From: Nostoc sp. FACHB-892
GTDB lineage: Bacteria; Cyanobacteriota; Cyanobacteriia; Cyanobacteriales; Nostocaceae
DNA: 64,000 bases
Assembly: GCF_014698795.1 (NCBI RefSeq)
Contig: NZ_JACJTR010000023.1
Coordinates: 1 to 64,000, forward strand
Direction of reading: 5' to 3'
Below are positions 8,115 to 16,391 of the stretch, piece by piece. The notes beneath the pieces are model-generated. The model searched no databases. It was not told the origin of the DNA and was given only the letters and a program-made list of their open reading frames with translations. The translations under genes were made by a program, and so were the position numbers. Position 1 is the first letter of the stretch, and every line of letters starts with the position of its first letter.

Positions 8115-11100
8115 TTAATCTTGCTCTGATTCAATGTCCTCATCTGCGATCGCAAAATCACTAATGTAGTCTCGCGCAACGCGTTCAAAAAATAACGGAG
8201 CAGGCAAAGCTGTCCAATCGCTGTAGTGACCAAAGCCGTAGCGCAGTGACTCCACAAAAGCTGCTAAGTCATCAGGATTATCTTCTGGCTGTCTCAAGGT
8301 AACAACAATCTCAAGGGGGTTGGGAGTAGGCCAGCGACCAGTAAAAGGAGCTTTTTTAGTGAGTTGATGTACCTTTAACCCAGCTTTGTTAGAAATTTGC
8401 TTTTTAGAATCATCCGTTTTTTTAACTAAAGTGTCGGTTGAGCGATAGCAACTTTGTCCACGAGTATATTGATGTGGTAATTCACGCGCCACAGATAGAT
8501 AAGCTACGCATCCAGTTTGCTTAGTTGCACTGAGTCGGAATAACCCTTTTGCACTAGATGCTGAGGGAATTTCTAGCGCAGGTGGCAGGTTTTTTAGCTC
8601 CTCTTTAGTTCTGGTATCTTCTACAGAGGTTTCTATTAAGTGTCTGGCTTTTTTCTCAATAAAACCAGGGGCAAATCCTTGGCGAATGCGAATTATACGT
8701 GCGCCTTGCCAGTTAACCTGCATATCTTGATACGAACCAAGGTTAATTTGATTAGCATTAATTCTGCTATCAGCTAACCAAGGCCATAGCTGAACGCAGT
8801 TGGTATAATCAATCATCACTAACGGTTGCTTACCTGCTTCCACAGATTCAGAAATAATCTGTTTCACAAATTTCATGAATCGAGTCTGGCACACCTTTTT
8901 ATCATTACCTAGTTTAATAGGCGTAAGTTGAGCAATAAAAGCTCGTGCATTAGCAAAACTTTCCCACGGACTGGTTTCTAAACTGTTCCCTTTCTCATAA
9001 GCACAGCGAAATTCACATTTTCCTGTATCTACATTGAGGCGCATTGCTATGGTTAAAAATGTATTTTCAATTTTGCCACGAACGCGACCTTTTTGTTTAC
9101 GTTCGATTGTAATTGAAATAATTTCTTTTGGTCTAGCCTCTGGTGAAATATTTTGCAGATACTTATCAACTTTTTCTTTGATATCATCAATGCGACCAGA
9201 ATGTGCAAAAATTAAATCTTTCAGTGCTGACTGCATCCGATGGAAAAAGTCTGCAAGTTTAAGACGCTTTGTTTTTCGTGTTTTGGCGATGGGTAATAGA
9301 AACTGGACACCAAAACCAGCCATTGCTAATGCTTTGCGGGTTGAGGGTTTATTAACCTTATCATCAGGTTTAACAGTGTTTTGACCATTAGGATTTGGAT
9401 AAAACTGTCGCGCCATTATTAAGCATAAAGTTGGCTGATTGAGCTTTTTAATCTTTTGTGCAGTAGATTCCCATGCTTTAATTCGCTCAGTTGAACGCTC
9501 TTTAGCATTCAACTGTTTTCCTGGTAAACCTTCTCTTGGCCCGTGGGTATCTTTTGGCAAGCGACTAATTTTTATGTCAAGAGTATTTCCCCACAAAACT
9601 TGAGTAACCTTTTGCAACAGTTTCGCTTCTGTTTGTAAATGAGCTTCATAAAAGATAAATAATAAAGGCCGTTCATTGGGATACAATCGTTGCATCGCTG
9701 TTTGATTTGCTTGAATGATAACTTGAAGGTCATCAGTTTGATTCTTTGTGTAGTCGCTAAATTGAAGTGCTTTTCTTCCGCGATCAATTCCTTCTAAACG
9801 AATGTCAAAGTGTTTACTTAGCAAATCATCAATTTGTTTGTCGTTGACTTGATCGAGATATTTCGGGGTAAATTCCAAGTTAGTATCTGTTTCCAGAGCT
9901 TCCAAAACACCACCAAGCAGTGTAGGAAGATTAATCATGCGTGATGCTGTATCATCTGGTTTATGCTTAGATTTTACTTCTGTATAATCCTGAAATATTT
10001 CGATTCCTAATGGTTGAAGAATTTTAGCGATCGCCTCAAAAGCATCTAATTTATCAATCTCTGGTACACCTGTTTCGATACCATATTTTTCAGAAGTTTC
10101 TTCTTCGTCTTCTGAATTATCTTGAAGTCCATTACGGTAAGTTAGAAGTACCTTACAGCTATTAGTAGAAGCTGAACCTAAAGCAATTTCTTGACCATTA
10201 CAAGATGTCCCCAGATTTAATTTACTCCGCAGTATTTCAAAAGCTGTATCTGTTTTCCAAACCGATTTTACTTTATCTTCTTTGTTACTTTCATCATTTT
10301 TGCTGTTTTTATCTCGCTCGCATTTGACTTGATAGCTAAAGGCTCTATCAGTATGCTCTTGAGAAAAGATGAAACCGTTAATATTATTGCGGTCATATTT
10401 AGGAGCCTTTAACTGAGTCAGCCAGCGACGTTTGGAAACTTCAATTTGTAATAAAGGTTGATGCAAAGATGGGTAATTAATAATTTTCAAACTTACTACA
10501 AAACTAAATTTTCCTTTTGTATCCTCCAAGCTAATCGGATCAGTAATTAGTTCTGCAACACCAGAAGTAAACGTACCATTGCTGAAAATAGTGCGTTTTA
10601 TCGGCCCTAAACCTGGAAAAATAACTTTTCCAGCAATTTGTCGAGCTACATAATCTGCAAGCATTCGATAAGCATATTTATTGTTTGGGTCTTTTGGTTG
10701 AGTTGTACCTGTCTGTTTAGACCAACTCCAAGGTAATACTTGAGATTTGAGTTGAGAAATTTGTAATAACTCTCTCCTTGCGTGCAAATCTTCTAAGCGG
10801 TCAATAATGCCTACTGGTATATCTTCTTCTTCAGCAAAAGGTCTGAGATGATTTGTGAACCAATCGTTAATAATTGGGCGAAGTGCTTTATTTATTTTTT
10901 CTTCATTGCTACCAGTCAAGTAAACAAAAGGTTCTGGCACAGCATCAGATTTAAGATAATTCAAGTCATACTTGCTAAGACCCACATCCGGTTCAATTCG
11001 CGTAGCATCTTCTAATACTACTTGTAGAAAACCTCGCAATGATGCATAGGGGAGGTTTTTGACATTAGCTCCTTTTTGAATTTCTTTAAAACATTGCAAA

Positions 11101-11216
11101 CCTAATTTTGTCCAACTAAGAGTATAACCCTCTACCATGATTGGAGAAAGATTATCTGGTACTGTGAAAGCTAAAGGAAATTCTTCAATTGATTTGAAGA
11201 ATTGCTGAATATACAA
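8115..11216 (-). CDS. pPIWI-RE family protein (DUF3962 N-terminal region, MID/PIWI RNase H-fold C-terminal region)
   Basis: 1033 residues from a TTG with GAG five bases upstream; the first in-frame ATG is at codon 28. The N-terminal 400 or so residues fit the pPIWI_RE_X (DUF3962) region. The middle (about 540-660) has a Rossmann-like segment with PLLFIFYEAHL and STRKALAMAGFGVQFLLPI. The C-terminal RNase H-like domain has PLVMIDYTNC (Asp803), RIRQGF (Arg845) and TALPAPLFFERVARDY near the end. That last motif matches the C-terminal block of Argonaute proteins, with Glu1011 where Argonautes carry a catalytic His or Asp. The family name refers to conserved Arg and Glu residues. It is the last gene of the three-gene island and the predicted nucleic-acid-guided effector; activity is unproven. 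Confidence 0.87.
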   Translation of the reverse strand: MYIQQFFKSIEEFPLAFTVPDNLSPIMVEGYTLSWTKLGLQCFKEIQKGANVKNLPYASLRGFLQVVLEDATRIEPDVGLSKYDLNYLKSDAVPEPFVYLTGSNEEKINKALRPIINDWFTNHLRPFAEEEDIPVGIIDRLEDLHARRELLQISQLKSQVLPWSWSKQTGTTQPKDPNNKYAYRMLADYVARQIAGKVIFPGLGPIKRTIFSNGTFTSGVAELITDPISLEDTKGKFSFVVSLKIINYPSLHQPLLQIEVSKRRWLTQLKAPKYDRNNINGFIFSQEHTDRAFSYQVKCERDKNSKNDESNKEDKVKSVWKTDTAFEILRSKLNLGTSCNGQEIALGSASTNSCKVLLTYRNGLQDNSEDEEETSEKYGIETGVPEIDKLDAFEAIAKILQPLGIEIFQDYTEVKSKHKPDDTASRMINLPTLLGGVLEALETDTNLEFTPKYLDQVNDKQIDDLLSKHFDIRLEGIDRGRKALQFSDYTKNQTDDLQVIIQANQTAMQRLYPNERPLLFIFYEAHLQTEAKLLQKVTQVLWGNTLDIKISRLPKDTHGPREGLPGKQLNAKERSTERIKAWESTAQKIKKLNQPTLCLIMARQFYPNPNGQNTVKPDDKVNKPSTRKALAMAGFGVQFLLPIAKTRKTKRLKLADFFHRMQSALKDLIFAHSGRIDDIKEKVDKYLQNISPEARPKEIISITIERKQKGRVRGKIENTFLTIAMRLNVDTGKCEFRCAYEKGNSLETSPWESFANARAFIAQLTPIKLGNDKKVCQTRFMKFVKQIISESVEAGKQPLVMIDYTNCVQLWPWLADSRINANQINLGSYQDMQVNWQGARIIRIRQGFAPGFIEKKARHLIETSVEDTRTKEELKNLPPALEIPSASSAKGLFRLSATKQTGCVAYLSVARELPHQYTRGQSCYRSTDTLVKKTDDSKKQISNKAGLKVHQLTKKAPFTGRWPTPNPLEIVVTLRQPEDNPDDLAAFVESLRYGFGHYSDWTALPAPLFFERVARDYISDFAIADEDIESEQD

Positions 11217-11222
11217 TGTATC

Positions 11223-11312
11223 TCATACGCAATCACCTTCAGTTTCTTCGTCTTCCTCTTCTGCTAATAAATCTTCTTCCAATTCAGTTTCATCAACAAA
11301 GTTATTAGTCAT
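11223..11312 (-). CDS. 29-codon acidic ORF between helicase and pPIWI genes
   Basis: ATG at 11312 is preceded by GGAG eight bases away and begins two bases after the helicase stop codon. The peptide starts MTNNFVDETELEEDLLAEEE, more than half its residues are acidic, and it ends at TGA 11225-11223. The frame is the same as that of the pPIWI gene, whose proposed TTG start lies four bases after this TGA. It may be a genuine small protein, a leader for translational coupling, or the original N-terminus of pPIWI cut off by a nonsense codon. The good ribosome site argues that this ATG is used. Confidence 0.5.
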   Translation of the reverse strand: MTNNFVDETELEEDLLAEEEDEETEGDCV

Positions 11313-11314
11313 TT

Positions 11315-14300
11315 TTACATCTCCAATAGTGGTGAAAACTCGTCAAAACCTGCTTCTTCATCCGCCGATTCTTCTAAGGAATGTAATTCATCAGGATAAA
11401 TTACTCCTTGAATGCGCTGTAAAGGTTCTAGAAATGCGCCATACAGTTCTTGATAAATTTCTCGAATCACGGGGTCTTCATGGTTCACACATTCTTCTAA
11501 AATAATTCGCATCTGAACTAGCATACTATCTCGTCCAGAGTCGGGTTTATCTTCTGTTGATTTTTTAGCCCAAGCTGCATCAACAAAGTAAACTGATACT
11601 GGGCATCCATTCCGCATTCCTCGACCAATTGTTTGCAGAATAGCTACCATTTGATTAGCCGTAAATGATTTGAATAGTTCAGGCCCCAAACGGCTTGCCA
11701 TTAAGGGTTCACGTAACAATCTATTGGCAGTTAACCAGAGGTCTTTTCTTGATTGTCGCCAAGCTGTTGCTATGGCATTCAAATCTTCTGTTTCACTAAA
11801 AACTCGACTATCAAATTCTTGTGTTGCTCGTCCTGCCAAGCTGTACAAAAGCTGCATATCATTTTTGGTAGGGTGAGGACGAGTGAGGAAGTAAATAGAG
11901 CCAATTGCTGCATCTAGTTTTCTTTCTCCTTTGGTGAAAACTATGTTGACACCTCTACCAATTGCCAGCATGGGAAAGATTAAAATATCACAGTTTTCAT
12001 CATCTCCTAATGCTTCACACTGAGCAGAAGTGACAAAATCCCTTGGTTGTTCCCCTTCTCTTAAGGAGTTAACAACTGCTTTTGTATATCTACCAATGTC
12101 AGGATAATAGTTATTGATGTATTTCTTAATCTGACGAGCTTGATCATAACTGTTCACAACTAAAGCGGCTTTGCGACGAATATCAGACTTGACATCAAAT
12201 TTATTCATAGCTTTATAGATTTCAGATTTAGTAGTTCCTCCTTTGACAAGAGCATCTACCATCAGTTGAAGATTACGTTTTTGCAGTTCGGGATCGCCTG
12301 CGCCACTGTATAGTAGAGGTTGATCACCACGTTGACTATCTGGAAACCATTTGAAACGATAAATGCTTTTTGCTGATGTATGATTTTTTGGCTGACGTGC
12401 TTTGAGTAAATAATGTGGCCCGGCGTTAATATGATAGGCTGGACTGGCTTGTAAAAATGATGTAGCTGAGGTAATTAAAATAGCTGGGCTGGCTTGTCCA
12501 TTATCTGCTTCTAACAACCGATGAAAGCGGTGCATTAACATTCGAGGCGCACCTACAAATGTAATGTAAGATAACTCCACATTTCTAGCAGCAGTGCGTG
12601 TTGTTTGTGCTTTGAAAAAACTGTATTGCACACCAGAAAATGAACCTAAAATGCTTTCTGGAATAAATTTTCTTAGTTCTGGTGATGCAGTGGATTCTAC
12701 AATGGGTTCACGAATGAAGCCTTCTGCAACCATTGTTCTTGTTCCTGGGACAATTCGCTGATAACCCAAAATTACAAATGTAACAGTTATCAGTAATTTA
12801 ATTAAATCCTCTGCTTCGATAGTTAATTGATGCTTGGGAAAACAGAGTTTGAAAAATAATTCGATAATTTTTTGGACAATCGCATCACGTTGTTTAATCA
12901 GATTTTCAGCTAAGTAGCGGCGAAAATGATAAATAAGATTTTTCCATTGCTGTTCTAAGGTTTCCTTGTTTATGCCTATGTAATGAGGCCAAAAATCTGC
13001 TTTAAAATCTTGAGGGTTATTAACACCTGTGCGGTCATAAAAAGCGTTGTATGCTGCTTTTTCCCAAAATTCAGCTAACGCTCTACTTCTGGTAACTTCT
13101 GTTTTTACCTCTTGTTCATCAATTTCATCTTGCTTAGTAGATTTTTTCACACTATTCAAGAGTTCGCTAACAATTCGTAATACAGTCAACAATTGATTTT
13201 CGTAGCGTTCTTTTACCCGCGACCCTGACATATTATGGATGGTGGTAATCAAAGAGGTATTGTGATTGCCAAATTCCGCTAAGTCGCGACTGTAAAGTTC
13301 TATATCCCGATCAAATAGTCGATAGTTTTCACCACGAGCAAAGCGGTGATGGATTTGTTCGAGAATGACTCTATGAATTGAGTGTTCTGAGCCAGAAATA
13401 CTTAAAGTTGCAGCGCCATAATCATCTAAGACTTTCTGCACCATGTCGCCTTCATCGAAAACAACTAGGTCAAAGGTACGGGCAATTAATTCAAAATATC
13501 GTAATTGTTCATAAGTGGCATGGGGTGATATTTGAGTATCGAGCGATCGCACATGACCAACCCAAATATTCGCATCCAATAAATCTCGCTGTGCTTTATT
13601 ACGACCACACATTGTCCAGAGGGGACACAGGCATTTTTTCATCTTTCCCTGTTTGCCTCCTCCTTGCAATATCTCGTTGCAAGGTGCGTAACCAAAGCCC
13701 CACAAAGACATATCCGCAGTTGAAAAGGCTGGTAGAACGCAGTTCAGTCCAAAAACTTCTGCCTGTTCTAAGGTGTAAGCAAAACCACCATTGTTTCCTG
13801 TAGCGGCGATCGCTTCTGCAATATTGTCTGCATGGCGACGACGAGTTTCATCACCTTGACCGACAAGCATTCCCACTTTAACTTGATGAAATGCCAAATC
13901 AGCCATGTACTGTCTAGCAACTTCAATAGAGGGAAAGACAAACATTGCTTTATAGTCATGTTGCCCCAACCAGACAGCTATCAACACCAGTAAAGTAGTT
14001 TTACCCGACCCTGGCAAACCAATCAAGTGTTTGATATCCTCTAATTCCAGCACATCATCTTCTTTCCGCAGTCCTTTTCCAGCCTTCGATACCATTAGGT
14101 CAAAGCGTTCAAAGCGCTCCGCCCAGTTCCCAGTCCGTCGTTCAGGATATTGCTGTTCACGCTCGTCCATTTCACGAGCCAAATCACGCAGTTCTTTTAG
14201 GGGAATGCGAATCTTTCCTCTTGGTTGGCGGTTGAGGGAATGGGTGCGATGTACAGCAATCGGGGCAGAGATACGCGGAATGTCTAACTTCACAGAGGTT

Positions 14301-14740
14301 GAGTCTTCACCTAACGCCACAGCCATTGGCTGACGAGGATCGGCAACTGTAAAACCATAGTTATCGTAGGGCAAAGGGGAACTGAGAATTTGCCGCGCCT
14401 TTGTAATTAACGAATCTTCTAAAGCGTCAGTCCTGTGAAAGTGAAGTGTTTCAATATCAATTTCATACGTTCCTTGAGTATTGTTGCAGTAATGATAATT
14501 GTTATAGAGAGCAATTGCGTGCTTAACTGACTGGTGCGTTACATAAGCCAGTGACATCTGCCGCATATTAAAAATAGCTTGACGAGCTTGTGCAAATGTA
14601 GGTGCATTTAAAATGCTGGCCATACCAGACATGACTACTGGGGTATGCTCCAATGAATTAGTGCCGATAAATTCTTCCATGAAGACGCAAAGCCAACAAA
14701 TTCGCTCTGCACCTTTCCAAAAATCAGGTTTGGTTCGCAT
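11315..14740 (-). CDS. pPIWI-RE island superfamily 2 helicase, DinG/XPD type
   Basis: 1141 residues. ATG lies inside the 3' end of the REase gene (17-base overlap). Walker A is GLPGSGKTT (residues 241-249), Walker B is VVFDEGD (426-432), and motif VI is QTIGRGMRN (1036-1044). Four cysteines between the Walker motifs (354, 370, 372, 378) sit where XPD and DinG hold their 4Fe-4S cluster. A CxxC near residues 15-18 follows the start. Helicases of this kind unwind DNA, or DNA in R-loops, from the 5' side. In this island type the helicase is predicted to expose target nucleic acid for the PIWI and REase proteins. Long family-specific N- and C-terminal regions flank the motor. Confidence 0.87.
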   Translation of the reverse strand: MRTKPDFWKGAERICWLCVFMEEFIGTNSLEHTPVVMSGMASILNAPTFAQARQAIFNMRQMSLAYVTHQSVKHAIALYNNYHYCNNTQGTYEIDIETLHFHRTDALEDSLITKARQILSSPLPYDNYGFTVADPRQPMAVALGEDSTSVKLDIPRISAPIAVHRTHSLNRQPRGKIRIPLKELRDLAREMDEREQQYPERRTGNWAERFERFDLMVSKAGKGLRKEDDVLELEDIKHLIGLPGSGKTTLLVLIAVWLGQHDYKAMFVFPSIEVARQYMADLAFHQVKVGMLVGQGDETRRRHADNIAEAIAATGNNGGFAYTLEQAEVFGLNCVLPAFSTADMSLWGFGYAPCNEILQGGGKQGKMKKCLCPLWTMCGRNKAQRDLLDANIWVGHVRSLDTQISPHATYEQLRYFELIARTFDLVVFDEGDMVQKVLDDYGAATLSISGSEHSIHRVILEQIHHRFARGENYRLFDRDIELYSRDLAEFGNHNTSLITTIHNMSGSRVKERYENQLLTVLRIVSELLNSVKKSTKQDEIDEQEVKTEVTRSRALAEFWEKAAYNAFYDRTGVNNPQDFKADFWPHYIGINKETLEQQWKNLIYHFRRYLAENLIKQRDAIVQKIIELFFKLCFPKHQLTIEAEDLIKLLITVTFVILGYQRIVPGTRTMVAEGFIREPIVESTASPELRKFIPESILGSFSGVQYSFFKAQTTRTAARNVELSYITFVGAPRMLMHRFHRLLEADNGQASPAILITSATSFLQASPAYHINAGPHYLLKARQPKNHTSAKSIYRFKWFPDSQRGDQPLLYSGAGDPELQKRNLQLMVDALVKGGTTKSEIYKAMNKFDVKSDIRRKAALVVNSYDQARQIKKYINNYYPDIGRYTKAVVNSLREGEQPRDFVTSAQCEALGDDENCDILIFPMLAIGRGVNIVFTKGERKLDAAIGSIYFLTRPHPTKNDMQLLYSLAGRATQEFDSRVFSETEDLNAIATAWRQSRKDLWLTANRLLREPLMASRLGPELFKSFTANQMVAILQTIGRGMRNGCPVSVYFVDAAWAKKSTEDKPDSGRDSMLVQMRIILEECVNHEDPVIREIYQELYGAFLEPLQRIQGVIYPDELHSLEESADEEAGFDEFSPLLEM

Positions 14741-16244
14741 AGGGCATCTTCTTTAAAAACTCAATGACTGAGGAAACTGACATAATTTCTAGACTGGCTG
14801 GATCGCCTTTTTTATCAAGTGTTGATTTGAGCGTGGAAATGTAGCTTGGGTTATCCTCAATTAAGCGATCGCTCACAGCCAAAACCCGACGACGATAATA
14901 AATCAGTCCCCCAATACTACGATTGAGACGCAAAGCCAGAGTCACTGGACTTGTGTAAGATTTAGCATCAATGCCAATTGCTCGTTCATTAATCGCTATA
15001 TCGCATAAATCCGACTCTGGATAAAGTTCAGCGTCTAGTCCGTTTTCTTTGGCTGTATCAAATATGGCTAATTCGTCAATTGCTGGGCCTGTCCAGTAGG
15101 TGAGAATTTGCGGCTTGGCAATGCGTAAAATGTCTTCGTTGGGATCTAGTTTCTCGGATACTTTTGGCAATTCATGACCAATACACTGGCGAATAGGACA
15201 GCACCCTTGTGCAAAAAGTTTATTGTTAGGATGAGGTCGCATGAGTGTGCCGCAGTATGCACAACAGTTTGCTAAACCATCAATTAGCCAGATATCCGGT
15301 ACTAAATCGAAAAATCTATCAATAATCATTCCCTGTAAAGGAGTTAAGTCTTTTTCAACCAAGTAATCTAATAGTTGGCGTTGTCCTATCAGAGAATACC
15401 TACCAAAAAACTCTCGTAATGCAGTGTAAGCCTTATGTTGACGACGACCGCCCAACCTTTGAGTTGCGTCGCATAACTCAGTATAAAGACGATGTTCAAT
15501 AACATTATTTTCTCCAAAACCCCCACTGAGGTTGGCAATCTCTGCACAGTCTGATGTGGGAACTCGCAAATCTGGATCGATGATGGTTGCGTTAGAAAAG
15601 CGAAAGTCTGATTTGTTAAAAATTCCTAACCCCCAAAGATTAGAACTAAGAGGGTAGCGTGCGTTATCCAAAACAGTGTGTACACAAGCCGCGCGATCGC
15701 TTTGTCCTTCTTCAATATATAGACGACCCAATTTGCACATTGCTTGATACAGTTCTGGTGGCAATGTACTATCCTCTTGACGGACAATTTGTTGCCCTGG
15801 CAGTACTCGTTCATATTGGCGAATAATTCCTTGCGCTAACAACACTACTGCATCTTCAGCCAGATCCATTGCTGGTCTGTGTCCAGTCGGTAACGGCAAA
15901 GCAGTTGCGGTGATTGCGGGTAGCCACGTGGGGTCTTGACCTTGTCCTTCTGCCAGAATTTGCATCTCCAAAGTATCGTCAGGGAAAGAAGGCAATACTT
16001 GAGTAATTGCTGCAAGTGTCCAACCTTTCTTCAATAGGAGAGCAGTTGCCAATCCCTCCAAAATCTGCCGAAAGCCAAATTCTTGTCCTTTGGGTTGTGA
16101 TAAAAGTTGTTTCGTTCTCCACGACCGAACGGTACGCAAGGCAGGTGGTTCTATAGACAGTTCAAGCTGTTCAATCTGGCGTTTTAGCTCCTTTGCCAGA
16201 GCCTCCGCAGTTCCCTGCCACTGACGCACGTCCTCAAAGTACAT
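14724..16244 (-). CDS. pPIWI-RE island restriction endonuclease-like protein (pPIWI_RE_Y and REase domains)
   Basis: 506 residues and first gene of the operon. Residues about 30-90 (ALRTVRSWRT...FGFRQILEGLATALLLKKGW) look like a MerR-type winged helix. A zinc-ribbon-like cluster has cysteines at 327, 328, 331 and 348, 349, 354. The C-terminal domain shows a PD-(D/E)xK pattern with SDLCD (Asp412, Asp415) and GIDAKSY (Asp426, Lys428), preceded by acidic residues near 400. This order is that of the REase partner of the pPIWI-RE module. It presumably cleaves DNA of invaders once targeted, an inference from the family prediction. No strong Shine-Dalgarno precedes the ATG. Confidence 0.87.
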   Translation of the reverse strand: MYFEDVRQWQGTAEALAKELKRQIEQLELSIEPPALRTVRSWRTKQLLSQPKGQEFGFRQILEGLATALLLKKGWTLAAITQVLPSFPDDTLEMQILAEGQGQDPTWLPAITATALPLPTGHRPAMDLAEDAVVLLAQGIIRQYERVLPGQQIVRQEDSTLPPELYQAMCKLGRLYIEEGQSDRAACVHTVLDNARYPLSSNLWGLGIFNKSDFRFSNATIIDPDLRVPTSDCAEIANLSGGFGENNVIEHRLYTELCDATQRLGGRRQHKAYTALREFFGRYSLIGQRQLLDYLVEKDLTPLQGMIIDRFFDLVPDIWLIDGLANCCAYCGTLMRPHPNNKLFAQGCCPIRQCIGHELPKVSEKLDPNEDILRIAKPQILTYWTGPAIDELAIFDTAKENGLDAELYPESDLCDIAINERAIGIDAKSYTSPVTLALRLNRSIGGLIYYRRRVLAVSDRLIEDNPSYISTLKSTLDKKGDPASLEIMSVSSVIEFLKKMPYANQT

Positions 16245-16264
16245 AAGTGTAATCGAATATTTTT

Positions 16265-16310
16265 TACATCAATTGTTGTTTACATTAAATGATGTATTTT
16301 AGAATGTCAA
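16265..16310 (-). promoter_or_regulatory. Putative promoter and operator of the pPIWI-RE operon
   Basis: On the minus strand TTGACA (plus positions 16305-16310) is followed after 17 bases by TAATGT (16282-16287), a weak -10. Inverted repeats TACATCA (16265-16271) and TGATGTA (16290-16296) flank the -10 box. The geometry suggests an operator. The REase protein's own MerR-like domain is a candidate regulator, by inference only. Confidence 0.45.
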
Positions 16311-16391
16311 TATATCAACAAGACGCAAAAAGGAATTTTTGTGTCTTGGCGCGGTACTAATGATTTGAGAATTAGGGATTAGGGAACTTGG

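Noticed and set aside
9034..9384. 116-codon plus-strand frame
   Set aside because: Antisense shadow of the pPIWI gene.
13378..13803. 141-codon plus-strand frame
   Set aside because: Lies wholly inside the helicase gene on the other strand; residue pattern is not protein-like.
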